Counted from the stretch's first letter, positions 8,046-18,399 are shown. The stretch: 63,675 bases of DNA from Confluentibacter flavum (GCF_002843175.1 NZ_PJEO01000042.1:1-63675), one strand, 5' to 3'. Numbers and translations are program-made. Notes: generated by a model from the letters alone, not told the origin.

Positions 8046-9140
8046 ATGAAAGCAGGAATCGTAGGATTGCCAAACGTAGGGAAATCAACCTTATTTAATT
8101 GTTTGTCCAATGCCAAAGCACAAAGTGCCAATTTTCCATTTTGTACCATCGAACCTAACATAGGTGTTGTCAATGTACCAGATGCTAGATTGGAAAAGCT
8201 TACCGAATTGGTAAAACCAGTCAGGGTACAGCCAGCAACCGTAGAGATTGTTGATATTGCTGGATTGGTTAAAGGCGCTAGTAAAGGTGAAGGATTGGGT
8301 AACCAGTTTTTGGCAAATATTAGGGAAACCGATGCGATTTTGCACGTGTTGCGATGTTTTGACAACGATAATATTGTACACGTTGATGGCAATGTAAACC
8401 CGATTAGGGATAAGGAAACCATCGATATGGAATTGCAGTTAAAGGATTTGGAAACGGTTGATAAAAAACTGGAGAAGGTAAAACGTGCTGCTAAAACAGG
8501 CAATAAAGACGCCCAAAAAGAAGAAGCCGTTTTAATGAAAATCAAGGATAATCTGGAAGCAGGTGTTTCTATACGCGCCTTGGAATTTAGCGAAGATGAT
8601 TATAACGATTTTGTAAAACCAACACAGTTTATTACAGAGAAACCAGTGATGTATGTTTGTAATGTGGATGAAGAGTCTGCCGTTTCTGGGAATGCTTATG
8701 TAGAATTGGTTAAGGAAGCTGTAAAAAATGAAAATGCGGAAGTATTGGTGTTGGCTGTGGCTATTGAAGCCGATATTAATGAATTGGATGATTATGAAGA
8801 ACGCAAAATGTTCTTGCAAGACATCGGATTGGATGAAGCGGGTTCGGCTAAATTAATTCGTTCTGCATACAAATTATTGAACCAACAAACCTATTTTACC
8901 GCTGGTGTTAAAGAGGTGAGAGCATGGACGATTGATATAGGAGCCACAGCGCCACAAGCTGCAGGAGTTATCCATACCGATTTTGAAAAAGGATTTATTA
9001 GAGCCGAGGTGATCTCTTATAATGATTACGTGACCTACGGTAGTGAGGTAAAGGTAAAAGAAGCAGGCAAAATGCGTGTTGAAGGGAAAAGCTATATTGT
9101 CAATGATGGTGATGTGATGCATTTCTTGTTTAATGTGTAA
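8046..9140 (+). CDS. ychF: redox-regulated ATPase YchF (Obg-related, ribosome-associated)
   Basis: The 364-residue product has the full family length. The P-loop is GLPNVGKST (residues 6-14), with the G3-like [10 protein letters not shown] and the NVDE that replaces NKxD and shifts specificity to ATP. The C-terminal TGS-like domain (about 280-362) includes the typical [14 protein letters not shown]. It hydrolyses ATP and associates with ribosomes in translation and stress responses. The start is fixed by the glycine loop six residues in. The upstream duplicated leader is unusual for this gene. Confidence 0.97.
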   Translation: MKAGIVGLPNVGKSTLFNCLSNAKAQSANFPFCTIEPNIGVVNVPDARLEKLTELVKPVRVQPATVEIVDIAGLVKGASKGEGLGNQFLANIRETDAILHVLRCFDNDNIVHVDGNVNPIRDKETIDMELQLKDLETVDKKLEKVKRAAKTGNKDAQKEEAVLMKIKDNLEAGVSIRALEFSEDDYNDFVKPTQFITEKPVMYVCNVDEESAVSGNAYVELVKEAVKNENAEVLVLAVAIEADINELDDYEERKMFLQDIGLDEAGSAKLIRSAYKLLNQQTYFTAGVKEVRAWTIDIGATAPQAAGVIHTDFEKGFIRAEVISYNDYVTYGSEVKVKEAGKMRVEGKSYIVNDGDVMHFLFNV

Positions 9141-9262
9141 ACTATTATCAGTAATAGGCCTATTTTTGTCCCCATTCCATAATTAAATAAAAAAATTGGT
9201 TTTTTGTAGGTAAATATTTATTTTATACGTTATTTTGTAATGTAAATACCTCAGAAATAGTC

Positions 9263-9724
9263 ATGCCACTAATTGAAATACATACCCTTATTAATGCCGA
9301 TGTTAAAACCTGTTTTGACTTAGCTCGGAATATTGATATTCATCAAGAATCGTTACGGCATTCCCAAGAAAAGGCTATTGCAGGAAAAATATCCGGACTC
9401 ATAGAATTGGGTGAATGGGTGAGTTGGGAAGCGAAACATTTTGGTATTGTACAGCACTTAACATCCAGAATTACCGAATTTGATTCGCCCCATTATTTTG
9501 TGGATGAAATGGTTTATGGAGCATTTAAATCGTTTAGGCATGATCATATTTTCAAAAAATTGGACAATCAAACACTTATGGTTGATACATTCGATTTTGA
9601 ATCTCCTTTGGGTATTATTGGTCAGTTGGCTAACCAGTTATTTCTTAAAAGATATATGGCCAACCTTTTAAAAACCAGAGGCAATTATTTAAAACAAAAG
9701 GCAGAATCGCTTAAAATTGATTAA
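9263..9724 (+). CDS. SRPBCC (START/Bet v1-like) domain protein
   Basis: The 153-residue sequence fits the SRPBCC helix-grip fold. It opens with a beta strand (IEIHTLINAD), a helix with CFDLARNIDIH, a central VDEMVYGAFKSFRHDH region and a long C-terminal helix. Bacteroidota homologues are annotated as SRPBCC family or cell-division-inhibitor-like proteins; they bind a hydrophobic ligand that is unknown here. It starts 122 bases after ychF, with the EamA gene 64 bases beyond. Confidence 0.75.
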   Translation: MPLIEIHTLINADVKTCFDLARNIDIHQESLRHSQEKAIAGKISGLIELGEWVSWEAKHFGIVQHLTSRITEFDSPHYFVDEMVYGAFKSFRHDHIFKKLDNQTLMVDTFDFESPLGIIGQLANQLFLKRYMANLLKTRGNYLKQKAESLKID

Positions 9725-9788
9725 ATGAGCATCGTAATCTGTCAAATTTCTGCATTTTATTGAAAAAACACAGGGCTATCTTCGCCTC

Positions 9789-10697
9789 ATGGGAATAAAA
9801 AAACCGACTACATTTATATATGGTGTTCTAATAGGACTTTTAGGAATTGTCCTTTTTTCATCCAAAGCAGTGATGGTGAAATTAGCGTACCAATACGATG
9901 TTGATGCCATAAGTATTCTGTTGTTGCGCATGTTATTTGCATGTCCTTTTTACATCATCATAGTCCTGTGGAACAGAAACAAACAAGCGCACGTTGTTTT
10001 AGAAAACAAGGATTACTATTGGATTGTGTTCTTTGGTATGATAGGCTATTACTTATCAAGTTACTTCGATTTCGTGGGCTTATCATACATTAAGGCGAGT
10101 TTAGAGCGTATCATATTGTTCTTGTACCCAACGATGGTGATTATTTTTAATAAGGTTTTTTTAAAAAATCGGATAACAAACGTTCAAATAGCAGCTATTA
10201 TTTTAACGTATATAGGTATTGTAATCGCCTTTGGGGATGAGGTAGCTATTTCTGGAAACGATACTTATATTGGTGGATTTTTTATATTGCTAAGTGCCAT
10301 TACCTATGCATCCTATTTGGTGGGCAGTGGTTGGTTAATTCCGAAATTTGGCGTCATGAAATTCACATCCTATGCCATGATTGTGTCCTGTATCTGTGTG
10401 TTTGTCCATTATTTAATAATTAAGGAAACCAGTATTTTTAGTTATACTTGGGAAGTTTATCTTTTAGGATTTTTAATAGCAATATTTGCCACAGTAATCC
10501 CCTCATTTCTAGTGTCTAAATCGATAAAAATGATTGATTCTTCAAATTTTGCCATTATTGCTGGTGCTGGGCCTATTTCAACCATCATTCTAGCGGGTAT
10601 TTTTTTAGGTGAACAATTAACCTGGTTGCAATTGTTTGGTGCCTTGGTAGTTATTTTTGGTATTTTATTGGTATCGTTGAAAAGAGTTAAAAGTTAA
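9789..10697 (+). CDS. EamA/DMT-family transporter
   Basis: At 302 residues it shows ten hydrophobic segments arranged as two five-helix EamA repeats (about 8-145 and 155-298). The second repeat has the characteristic ATVIPSFLVSKSIKMID and the closing GALVVIFGILLVSL. The family exports or exchanges small metabolites across the inner membrane; the substrate cannot be inferred. A promoter-like TATCTTCG occurs at 9777-9784, immediately before the start. Confidence 0.9.
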   Translation: MGIKKPTTFIYGVLIGLLGIVLFSSKAVMVKLAYQYDVDAISILLLRMLFACPFYIIIVLWNRNKQAHVVLENKDYYWIVFFGMIGYYLSSYFDFVGLSYIKASLERIILFLYPTMVIIFNKVFLKNRITNVQIAAIILTYIGIVIAFGDEVAISGNDTYIGGFFILLSAITYASYLVGSGWLIPKFGVMKFTSYAMIVSCICVFVHYLIIKETSIFSYTWEVYLLGFLIAIFATVIPSFLVSKSIKMIDSSNFAIIAGAGPISTIILAGIFLGEQLTWLQLFGALVVIFGILLVSLKRVKS

Positions 10698-10762
10698 AAG
10701 TTAAAAAAGTTTCAAAGCCTCAGAGTTTCAGAGAATCAAAGTTTCTGGGCTTCAAAGTTTAA
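10686..10762 (+). repeat. degenerate CAAAG/TTTCAGAG-type short repeat array
   Basis: Starting at the stop of the EamA gene there are units such as AAAAGTTAAAAGTT, TTTCAAAGCCTCAGAG and TTCAGAGAATCAAAG. The same style of array reappears at 24737-24961. It is low-complexity, with no gene. Confidence 0.65.
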
Positions 10763-10801
10763 ATTGTTATTACCAACCAAGACCCAGAACCCAAAACCCA
10801 A

Positions 10802-10911
10802 CACCCAAAACCTTGAACCCAAAACCTTGAACCCAGAACCTTGGACCCAGAACCTTGGACCCAAAACCTTGAACCCAAAACCTTGAACCCAAAACCTTGA
10901 ACCCAAAACCC
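10802..10911 (+). repeat. tandem array of a 14-base unit, seven full copies
   Basis: The unit is AACCCAAAACCTTG. Seven consecutive copies start at 10802, 10816, 10830, 10844, 10858, 10872 and 10886, with A/G variation at two positions, and a partial copy ends near 10911. Similar but irregular units precede it from about 10782. This and the array at 10686-10762 fill the intergenic space before parE, with no coding frame. Confidence 0.9.
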
Positions 10912-11022
10912 ACCAACGAACTTATCAAAAAAATATTGTTAATTACTTTGTGTCATGGCAGTTTCTTTTTTTAAACTGAAATACTATATTAGCGTTCCCT
11001 CACAGAACATGCCAAAAGATAT

Positions 11023-12873
11023 ATGATCGAACAAACCAACTACACAGAAGACAATATACGCTCGCTAGACTGGAAAGAACATATTCGTATGCGTCCAGGG
11101 ATGTATATTGGTAAATTGGGTGATGGGTCTTCTCCAGATGATGGTATTTATATTCTACTAAAGGAAGTTTTAGACAATTCCATAGACGAGTATGTTATGG
11201 GAGCTGGCAAAACCATTGAAATTTCCATTCAAGGCAATAAAGTGAGCGTACGCGATTATGGTCGGGGTATTCCTTTAGGAAAAGTGGTTGATGTGGTTTC
11301 CAAAATGAACACAGGAGGCAAATACGATTCTAAAGCTTTTAAAAAATCGGTTGGATTGAATGGTGTGGGTACAAAAGCCGTTAATGCGCTATCCTCTTTT
11401 TTTAGGGTAGAATCTACAAGGGATAATAAATCGGCTTCCGCAGAATTTGAACAGGGAAACTTAATCAATCAAGATTTACTGGATGATACGACAAGAAGAA
11501 AAGGCACCAAGGTGTCTTTTGTTCCAGATGAAATCATCTTTAAAAAATATAAGTATCGTAATGAATATATCATTAAGATGCTTAAAAACTATGTGTACCT
11601 AAATACAGGGTTGACCATCGTTTACAACGGTGAAAAGTATTTTAGTGAAAACGGCCTTAAAGATTTATTAAGTGAAAACATCAATGAATCGGATAGAGCT
11701 TATCCAATCATCCATTTAAAGGGTCACGATATTGAAGTGGCCATGACTCATAGTAAAACACAGTATAGTGAAGAGTACCATTCGTTTGTAAACGGACAAA
11801 ACACCACGCAAGGAGGAACGCATTTGGTGGCTTTTAGAGAAGCATTGGTAAAAACCATTAGGGAGTTTTATGGGAAAAATTACGACCCGTCCGATGTGCG
11901 TAAATCTATTGTGTGTGCCATTGCTATTAAAGTCATGGAGCCCGTTTTTGAAAGTCAGACTAAAACAAAGCTAGGCTCAACCGATATGGGTGGGGATCTT
12001 CCAACGGTAAGAACCTATATCAATGATTTTTTAAAAACCTATCTGGATAACTATTTGCATAAAAACCCAGAGGCGGCAGATAAAATTCAACGCAAAATCC
12101 TTCAGGCAGAACACGAGCGTAAAGAATTATCAGGCATTAGGAAATTGGCAAAAGATCGTGCCAAAAAAGCCAGTGTTCACAATAAAAAATTACGTGATTG
12201 CCGGGTGCATTTGGGAGACATTAAAAACGATAGAAGTTTAGAATCCACCTTATTTATTACTGAGGGAGATTCTGCATCAGGAAGTATTACAAAGTCACGG
12301 GACGTCAATACACAAGCCGTTTTCAGTTTAAAAGGAAAGCCGCTTAACTGTTATGGTTTGAGCAAAAAAATTGTTTATGAGAATGAAGAATTTAATTTGC
12401 TTCAAGCAGCATTAAACATTGAAGAATCCTTAGAAGATTTAAGGTATAATAATGTGGTAATAGCAACCGATGCGGATGTAGATGGCATGCATATTAGGTT
12501 ACTACTCATCACTTTTTTTCTGCAGTTTTTTCCAGAAGTTATAAAAGAAGGCCATTTATATATTTTACAAACGCCCTTATTTAGGGTTCGAAATAAAAAG
12601 GAAACCATCTATTGTTATTCTGATGAAGAACGAAGGGACGCGATTGAAAAGTTAAAACCAAAACCAGAAATCACACGATTTAAAGGACTTGGTGAGATTT
12701 CGCCTGATGAGTTTAAGCATTTTATTGGTGAAAACATTCGGTTAGATCCTGTGATGTTGGATGATAACATGTCCATCGAAAATTTATTGGAGTTTTATAT
12801 GGGTAAAAACACACCTGATAGACAAGAGTTTATTATTGATAATTTAAAGGTAGAATTAGATATTATTGAATAA
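11023..12873 (+). CDS. parE: DNA topoisomerase IV subunit B
   Basis: The 616-residue type IIA topoisomerase ATPase subunit has the GHKL site ([27 protein letters not shown]) in the first 120 residues, the S5-like transducer (about 220-370) and the TOPRIM domain with EGDSASG (about 414-420) and DADVDG. The length fits ParE rather than a longer GyrB, and the downstream parC supports topoisomerase IV. The enzyme decatenates daughter chromosomes using ATP. Confidence 0.92.
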   Translation: MIEQTNYTEDNIRSLDWKEHIRMRPGMYIGKLGDGSSPDDGIYILLKEVLDNSIDEYVMGAGKTIEISIQGNKVSVRDYGRGIPLGKVVDVVSKMNTGGKYDSKAFKKSVGLNGVGTKAVNALSSFFRVESTRDNKSASAEFEQGNLINQDLLDDTTRRKGTKVSFVPDEIIFKKYKYRNEYIIKMLKNYVYLNTGLTIVYNGEKYFSENGLKDLLSENINESDRAYPIIHLKGHDIEVAMTHSKTQYSEEYHSFVNGQNTTQGGTHLVAFREALVKTIREFYGKNYDPSDVRKSIVCAIAIKVMEPVFESQTKTKLGSTDMGGDLPTVRTYINDFLKTYLDNYLHKNPEAADKIQRKILQAEHERKELSGIRKLAKDRAKKASVHNKKLRDCRVHLGDIKNDRSLESTLFITEGDSASGSITKSRDVNTQAVFSLKGKPLNCYGLSKKIVYENEEFNLLQAALNIEESLEDLRYNNVVIATDADVDGMHIRLLLITFFLQFFPEVIKEGHLYILQTPLFRVRNKKETIYCYSDEERRDAIEKLKPKPEITRFKGLGEISPDEFKHFIGENIRLDPVMLDDNMSIENLLEFYMGKNTPDRQEFIIDNLKVELDIIE

Positions 12874-12972
12874 AAGGTATCCAAAATTATCTATTTGTTA
12901 TTTTAAGATTAATAAAATGAGAATTTGATTTAAATTTTAGTTAAATAGAATTAAAATACAGAAGTTTAGACG

Positions 12973-12980
12973 TAAATTTG
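12973..12980 (+). promoter_or_regulatory. Bacteroidota -7 element before the small ORF and parC
   Basis: TAAATTTG matches the TAnnTTTG consensus. It would place a transcript start near 12987 and so give parC a promoter separate from parE. The -33 box is not recognisable. Confidence 0.45.
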
Positions 12981-13003
12981 TACAAAAAAGTCAAATTAAT
13001 ATA

Positions 13004-13020
13004 GCCTGATTAATTCAGGC
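13004..13020 (+). other. short hairpin in the leader of the 44-residue ORF
   Basis: GCCTGA (13004-13009) and TCAGGC (13015-13020) form a six-pair stem with loop TTAAT, followed by TTTAAAA. It may be a weak terminator of parE or a leader structure of the next transcript; the T run is too short to be sure. Confidence 0.5.
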
Positions 13021-13037
13021 TTTAAAACTAAACAGAT

Positions 13038-13172
13038 ATGTTATATTCAAAAGAAACTAAATTGGTAAGAAGAGAGGTTTATGATTTTGTAACGGCATTT
13101 AATAGAAATATAAGTAAAGCCAAAGATAAGCCCTCAGGAAAAACGATGCTTACTGGTAGGCCAAAAAAATAG
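13038..13172 (+). CDS. small basic ORF between parE and parC, 44 residues
   Basis: The ATG at 13038 opens a frame to TAG at 13170-13172. Its product starts MLYSKETKLVRREVYDFVTA, is rich in Lys/Arg and ends GRPKK. It lies nine bases before parC, preceded by a possible -7 box and a hairpin. Its codons look like ordinary coding sequence and the spacing suggests co-transcription with parC. I do not recognise the family; a nucleic-acid-binding role would be a guess from charge alone. It could be a chance frame. Confidence 0.5.
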   Translation: MLYSKETKLVRREVYDFVTAFNRNISKAKDKPSGKTMLTGRPKK

Positions 13173-13181
13173 TAATAATTA

Positions 13182-15839
13182 ATGATTGAAAACGGTAACG
13201 ATTTAATTAACGAACAAGACGAACCAAAAGAAACCATTACCCGAGTAACGGGCATGTACAAAGATTGGTTTTTAGATTATGCTTCCTACGTTATATTAGA
13301 ACGTGCTGTCCCGGCCATTGAAGATGGTTTTAAACCTGTGCAACGCCGTATTATGCATTCCATGAAGGATTTGGATGATGGGCGTTACAATAAGGTGGCA
13401 AATATTGTGGGTCATACCATGCAATATCACCCACACGGTGATGCTAGTATTGCCGATGCCATGGTTCAAATCGGGCAAAAGGATTTATTAATAGATACCC
13501 AAGGAAACTGGGGCAATATCTTAACGGGCGATAGTGCTGCGGCATCCCGTTACATTGAAGCACGTTTATCTAAATTTGCTTTAGACGTTGTTTACAATCC
13601 GAAAATTACCGAATGGCAGTCATCGTATGATGGCAGACGAAAAGAACCTGTAAATTTGCCGGTCATGTTTCCTTTGCTATTGGCACAAGGGGGCGAAGGG
13701 ATAGCGGTCGGACTTTCAACAAAAATATTACCACATAATTTTATTGAACTCATCGATGCCTCCATCAAGCATCTAAAAGGAAAAAGCTTTACACTTTTTC
13801 CAGATTTTCCAACGGCTGGCATTGCCGATTTTTCAAATTATAATGATGGTTTGCGCGGTGGACGTGTTCGTGTAAGGGCCAAAATATCGCAGCTCGATAA
13901 ATATACATTGGTCATCACCGAAATTCCGTTTGGAACCAATACCTCTACGCTGATCGATTCTATTTTAAAAGCCAACGATAAAGGCAAAATAAAAATCAAA
14001 AAGATTGAAGATAATACCGCAGCCAATGTTGAAATTTTAGTGCATTTACCGCCTGGCATTTCTCCAGATAAAACCATTGATGCCTTATATGCTTTTACAA
14101 GTTGTGAGACGCCCATATCGCCTTTAGGTTGTGTTATTGAAGACAATAAACCATTGTTTGTGGGGGTTTCGGAAATGTTACGCCGTTCTACCGATAATAC
14201 GGTGCAGCTTTTAAAGAGTGATTTAGAAATAAAATTAAAGGAGCTAGAAGAACAATGGCATTTTGCTTCTTTAGAACGTATTTTTATTGAAAAGAGAATC
14301 TATCGTGATATTGAGGAGGAAGAAACTTGGGAAGGTGTTATCAGTGCCATCGATAAAGGATTGCAACCACATATCAAACATTTAAAACGTGCGATTACGG
14401 AAGACGATATTGTGCGTTTAACGGAAATCAGAATCAAGCGTATTTCTAAGTTTGATATTGATAAAGCCCAACAAAAAATTGAAGCTTTAGAAGACCAAAT
14501 CGCAGAAGTAAAACATCATTTAGCACACCTAATAGAGTATGCCATTGCTTATTTTACTAGACTGAAAAATGATTATGGTGAAGGGCGGGAGCGTAAAACC
14601 GAAATACGGGCTTTTGATGATGTAGATGCCACAAAAGTGGTTATCCGAAACACAAAACTATATGTCAATAGGGAAGAAGGTTTTGTGGGCATGTCGCTTA
14701 AAAAAGACGAATATGTTTGCGATTGTAGCGACATTGACGATATTATTGTATTTACCGGAGAAGGGAAAATGATGGTGACCAAAGTGGATGCCAAAACCTT
14801 TGTTGGCAAAGACATCATTCACGTAGCTGTTTTTAATAAAAAAGACAATAGAACTATTTATAATATGATTTATAGGGATGGGAAAAGTGGCCCATCGTAT
14901 ATAAAACGATTTGCGGTAACGGGCATTACCCGAGATAAAGAATACGATTTAACCAACGGAAACAAATTATCCAGTATTTTATATTTTTCGGCCAACCATA
15001 ATGGGGAAGCAGAGGTTGTTACTATTTTGTTACGTCAGGCGGGAAGTATCAAAAAGTTAAAATGGGACATTGATTTTTCAGATATTATTATTAAAGGAAG
15101 AGTTTCTAAAGGGAATTTGGTTACCAAGTATTCCATTAAAAAAGTAGAACTTAAAGAAAAAGGAATATCCACTTTAAAACCTAGAAAAATTTGGTTTGAT
15201 GATGCCGTGCAACGTTTAAATGTAGATGGTAGAGGCGAACTTATCGGCGAGTTTAGAGGTGAAGATCGTATTTTAATCATTAACCAATCGGGTGTGGTTA
15301 AAACGATTGTTCCAGAAATTACAGCCCATTTTGATGATGACATGATTGTGTTGGAAAAATGGATTCCCAAAAAACCAATTTCAGCCATTTATTATGATGG
15401 AGAAAAAGAACGCTATTATGTGAAACGTTTTTTAATTGAAAACGAAAATAAGGAAGATGTTTTTATTTCCGAGCATGAAAAGTCACAATTAGAAATCGTC
15501 TCAACTGATTGGCGACCTATGGCAGAAGTCATTTACGTCAAACAAAAAGGTAAAGACCCAAAAGAAACGCAAATAGTCAATCTAGAGGATTTTATTGCCA
15601 TTAAAGGTATAAAAGCCATTGGAAATCAATTAACGACGGATAAAATAAAGCAAGTTAATTTATTGGACCCGTTGCCTTATGAGGCTCCTGAGGAAATCCA
15701 TGCCGACGAAATAGAGGTGGTTGATGAAGAAACTGTTTTAGATGAAGATTCTCAATCCACGGATTCTGACAGTAAGAACGATGATGATGATGAAGAGGGT
15801 TTTCAAATTGATGGCGAAGGACAAATTACTTTATTTTAA
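13182..15839 (+). CDS. parC: DNA topoisomerase IV subunit A
   Basis: The 885-residue type IIA breakage-reunion subunit has the winged-helix region near residues 30-150. The active-site Tyr sits in the AAASRYIEARL context, and the RIMHSMKDL and HPHGDASIADAMV motifs are clear. The central coiled coil (about 360-470) and C-terminal beta-pinwheel-like region (about 500-800) follow, then an acidic Asp/Glu/Ser-rich tail with DDDDEEGF before the end. It pairs with parE upstream. Confidence 0.92.
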   Translation: MIENGNDLINEQDEPKETITRVTGMYKDWFLDYASYVILERAVPAIEDGFKPVQRRIMHSMKDLDDGRYNKVANIVGHTMQYHPHGDASIADAMVQIGQKDLLIDTQGNWGNILTGDSAAASRYIEARLSKFALDVVYNPKITEWQSSYDGRRKEPVNLPVMFPLLLAQGGEGIAVGLSTKILPHNFIELIDASIKHLKGKSFTLFPDFPTAGIADFSNYNDGLRGGRVRVRAKISQLDKYTLVITEIPFGTNTSTLIDSILKANDKGKIKIKKIEDNTAANVEILVHLPPGISPDKTIDALYAFTSCETPISPLGCVIEDNKPLFVGVSEMLRRSTDNTVQLLKSDLEIKLKELEEQWHFASLERIFIEKRIYRDIEEEETWEGVISAIDKGLQPHIKHLKRAITEDDIVRLTEIRIKRISKFDIDKAQQKIEALEDQIAEVKHHLAHLIEYAIAYFTRLKNDYGEGRERKTEIRAFDDVDATKVVIRNTKLYVNREEGFVGMSLKKDEYVCDCSDIDDIIVFTGEGKMMVTKVDAKTFVGKDIIHVAVFNKKDNRTIYNMIYRDGKSGPSYIKRFAVTGITRDKEYDLTNGNKLSSILYFSANHNGEAEVVTILLRQAGSIKKLKWDIDFSDIIIKGRVSKGNLVTKYSIKKVELKEKGISTLKPRKIWFDDAVQRLNVDGRGELIGEFRGEDRILIINQSGVVKTIVPEITAHFDDDMIVLEKWIPKKPISAIYYDGEKERYYVKRFLIENENKEDVFISEHEKSQLEIVSTDWRPMAEVIYVKQKGKDPKETQIVNLEDFIAIKGIKAIGNQLTTDKIKQVNLLDPLPYEAPEEIHADEIEVVDEETVLDEDSQSTDSDSKNDDDDEEGFQIDGEGQITLF

Positions 15840-15842
15840 TGA

Positions 15843-16328
15843 TTACCAACTTAAACTATCACCTTCCTTAAGTAGCCAAGTATCAACAAGACCTGCATTA
15901 ACTTCTAAAACATATTTGGCAGGAATGTTTGATGGCAATGAAGTTTCATCAAAGGGTTTAGCATCTTTTTGATAGCTCACAATTTTTTTGTTATCATCAA
16001 TATAAATGATGTCCAAGGGAATTTGTGTGTTTTTCATGAAAAAATAGCGTTCCCTAACGTCATCAAAAACAAATAACATTCCTTGATTGGTTTTCATGGA
16101 GCTTCTATACATTAAACCTGTTTGAATATCATAATCCGTATCAGCAATTTCAATATCTAATGAAATTTCGGTAGAATCGGTTGCGATTTTAAATATAGTC
16201 AGGTCACCTTCTTTCGTAAATGTAACTTCAGTTTGTTTGATAGACTTTTTTTCATCCTTACAACCTGAAATACTATGAAGTAACATTCCTAAGCTTAAAT
16301 AAACAACTATATTCTTTTTTAAATACAT
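15843..16328 (-). CDS. DUF192 domain lipoprotein
   Basis: The 161-residue protein has a lipoprotein signal with Cys at about residue 23 (ISGCKDE) and a DUF192 domain (about 45-160) including QTGLMYRSSMKTNQGMLFVF and the FFMKNTQIPLDIIYID block that defines the family. The molecular role of DUF192 is not established. It is the last gene of the minus-strand run from the DHH phosphoesterase, ten bases after lgt, whose product would lipidate it. It ends convergently with parC, only three bases away. Confidence 0.88.
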   Translation of the reverse strand: MYLKKNIVVYLSLGMLLHSISGCKDEKKSIKQTEVTFTKEGDLTIFKIATDSTEISLDIEIADTDYDIQTGLMYRSSMKTNQGMLFVFDDVRERYFFMKNTQIPLDIIYIDDNKKIVSYQKDAKPFDETSLPSNIPAKYVLEVNAGLVDTWLLKEGDSLSW

Positions 16329-16338
16329 ATTGAACTCA

Positions 16339-17268
16339 TTATTTTACGGGTACTTTTGGTTTGTAAACAAACATAAAATAAAGACCGATGATGATAAAAG
16401 GAATACTTAACCATTGTCCGGTATTCAATCCATACCAATTAATATATTCCTCACCTTGCGGCTCTTTGAAAAATTCCACAAAGAAACGAATGGTCCAAAG
16501 CAACACTAAAAACAGACCAAATAGATAGCCCGTTTGATCCCTTTTTTGGGTTTTAGAATAAACAAACCACAAGATTAAAAATACAAATATATAACAAAAA
16601 GATTCATATAATTGTGCTGGATGCCTGTAAGGAACAGCGTCCAATAAATCAGCAAACTGTGGATTTTCTATAAGGGCATTGTAAGCTTTTTGAACGTCTT
16701 TAATACCTGTTAACTGGGTGATTTCATATTTGTTATAGTAGTCTTGTATAAAGCGGACACCAAAGTTAGAATCGGTTACCTTTCCAATAATTTCAGAATT
16801 AATAAAATTCCCTATTCTAATAAAAACGGCTCCTGAAGCTACTGAGATAACAACCCTGTCCAATATCCAAAGCAATGATTTATAATTATATTTTTTTCTA
16901 TATAAATACATGCCGATAATAATACCAATGGCAGCGCCATGACTTGCCAAGCCTTGAAATCCTGTAAATTCAATCCCATTTTTAAAACTGAATGGTAAAA
17001 AAATGCTGAAAAAATCTTCTGAAATAAGTTCCGATTGATAAAACAGTACATGACCTAAACGAGCACCTAACATGGTCGCTAGAACAGTATATATAAATAA
17101 GGGATCTAAATAGTCTAAATCTATTTTTTCTCTAATGAAAATACGCTTCATAATATACCAACCCAGAATGAACGCGACAACCCACATAAGGCTGTAAAAA
17201 TGGAGGTTAAAGTTGCCTACTATGTTAATGGCCGATATAGGATTCCAATCAAATTTTAATAAATACAT
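16339..17268 (-). CDS. lgt: prolipoprotein diacylglyceryl transferase
   Basis: This 309-residue integral membrane enzyme transfers diacylglycerol from phosphatidylglycerol to the lipobox Cys of prolipoproteins. Seen are the GLASHGAAIGI motif with the conserved His, the Lgt signature RIGNFINSEIIGK with the essential Arg, and about seven membrane helices. It is embedded with three lipoprotein genes (the fused isomerase, gldI and the DUF192 gene), six bases downstream of the isomerase gene. Confidence 0.96.
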   Translation of the reverse strand: MYLLKFDWNPISAINIVGNFNLHFYSLMWVVAFILGWYIMKRIFIREKIDLDYLDPLFIYTVLATMLGARLGHVLFYQSELISEDFFSIFLPFSFKNGIEFTGFQGLASHGAAIGIIIGMYLYRKKYNYKSLLWILDRVVISVASGAVFIRIGNFINSEIIGKVTDSNFGVRFIQDYYNKYEITQLTGIKDVQKAYNALIENPQFADLLDAVPYRHPAQLYESFCYIFVFLILWFVYSKTQKRDQTGYLFGLFLVLLWTIRFFVEFFKEPQGEEYINWYGLNTGQWLSIPFIIIGLYFMFVYKPKVPVK

Positions 17269-17274
17269 AGATTC

Positions 17275-18399
17275 TTATTTCAAAATTTCTAAAATTTCAA
17301 CTTCAAATATTAAATTGGTCTTTGGGGGAATATCTCTATTTCCAGTTTCACCATAAGCTAAATGATAAGGGATAAAAATCGTAGCTTTATCACCAACACT
17401 TAATTGTTTTAAACCTTCTTTAAATCCGGGTATCATTCTGGCATCTGGACCAATTTCAAAAATGATAGGTTCATACCCATTCGCTGCTTTTTGGCGGGGA
17501 TTAACAGCATCAAGCGCTTCTGCGGTTTCTAGTTTGCTAGTCCCCAAGAGTTTACCGTCTTCAAAATAAACAGTATAATTCCCCAATATTTTATGGGTTT
17601 CAGTCAGTTTTTCACCTGTGCCTTTTTCGGTAATAATATATTCTAAGCCAGAAGGGAGGGTGGTTGTTTTTTCTTTTTGTGTATTGAATTTTTCTTGGTT
17701 AGACTTTAGCAAAGCCGCCTTCTTTTCTGCTTTTTCTTTTTCTATGCGTTCTATTTCCGCAAAATGATTTTTAAAAATACTGGCAGCATTAAACGATTTC
17801 GCTTCTTTACCTTTTCTAATAATATTTAATTCTTCAATAACAATAGCTTCTAAAGGCTTATTGGCGGGGTCAGTTTTTACATTAGAAATGGAATCCTGGA
17901 CATCAATTCCCAGAACCAATTCACCAAAAATAGTATGCACATTGTCTAAGGAAGGTTTTGGTACTTCGGTTATAAAAAACTGACTTCCATTAGTATTAGG
18001 TCCTGAATTGGCCATAGATAATATGCCAGGTTTATCGTGTTTTAAATCAGGTTTAAATTCATCATTAAATTTATATCCTGGACCTCCCATGCCATTCCCC
18101 ATAGGATCACCTCCTTGAATCATAAATCCGTCCATAACACGATGGAAAATAAGTCCGTTATAAAATTTTTTGCCCTTGTGCGTTTCATCAACAAGCGTGT
18201 TAGTGCCTTCAGCAAGCGACACAAAATTAGCAACCGTTATAGGTGTTTTGTCATAAAATAATTTAGCAACCATCGTGCCTTCGGTAGTAACAAATTCAGC
18301 ATATATACCATCCTTTAAATCTGGGTATTGTGCCTTACATGACGAAAATCCTATTACAAAAATCAGGGATAAACTTAGAAGCTTTTTAAAAATTCGCAT
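17275..18399 (-). CDS. cyclophilin-FKBP fusion peptidyl-prolyl isomerase, lipoprotein
   Basis: The 374-residue protein carries a lipoprotein signal (GFSSCKAQ, Cys about 20), a cyclophilin domain (about 33-195, with FHRVMDGFMIQGGDP, ANSGPNTNGSQFFI), a charged helical linker (about 205-245) and a C-terminal FKBP domain (about 250-374, with GFKEGLKQLSVGDKATIFIP and LAYGETG). Both domain types catalyse prolyl cis-trans isomerisation, so it is probably an envelope folding factor. It lies three bases after gldI, which encodes a second FKBP. Confidence 0.93.
   Translation of the reverse strand: MRIFKKLLSLSLIFVIGFSSCKAQYPDLKDGIYAEFVTTEGTMVAKLFYDKTPITVANFVSLAEGTNTLVDETHKGKKFYNGLIFHRVMDGFMIQGGDPMGNGMGGPGYKFNDEFKPDLKHDKPGILSMANSGPNTNGSQFFITEVPKPSLDNVHTIFGELVLGIDVQDSISNVKTDPANKPLEAIVIEELNIIRKGKEAKSFNAASIFKNHFAEIERIEKEKAEKKAALLKSNQEKFNTQKEKTTTLPSGLEYIITEKGTGEKLTETHKILGNYTVYFEDGKLLGTSKLETAEALDAVNPRQKAANGYEPIIFEIGPDARMIPGFKEGLKQLSVGDKATIFIPYHLAYGETGNRDIPPKTNLIFEVEILEILK

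Noticed and set aside
8039-8545. Long open frame on the minus strand opposite ychF
   Set aside because: It is entirely inside ychF, whose GTPase motifs are unmistakable, and its protein has no recognisable composition or start context.
10802-10911. Regular repeat array as a CRISPR
   Set aside because: The 14-base unit is tandem without spacers, and no cas gene is in the window.
13004-13020. Riboswitch between parE and parC
   Set aside because: Only one short hairpin is visible, with no known aptamer pattern.
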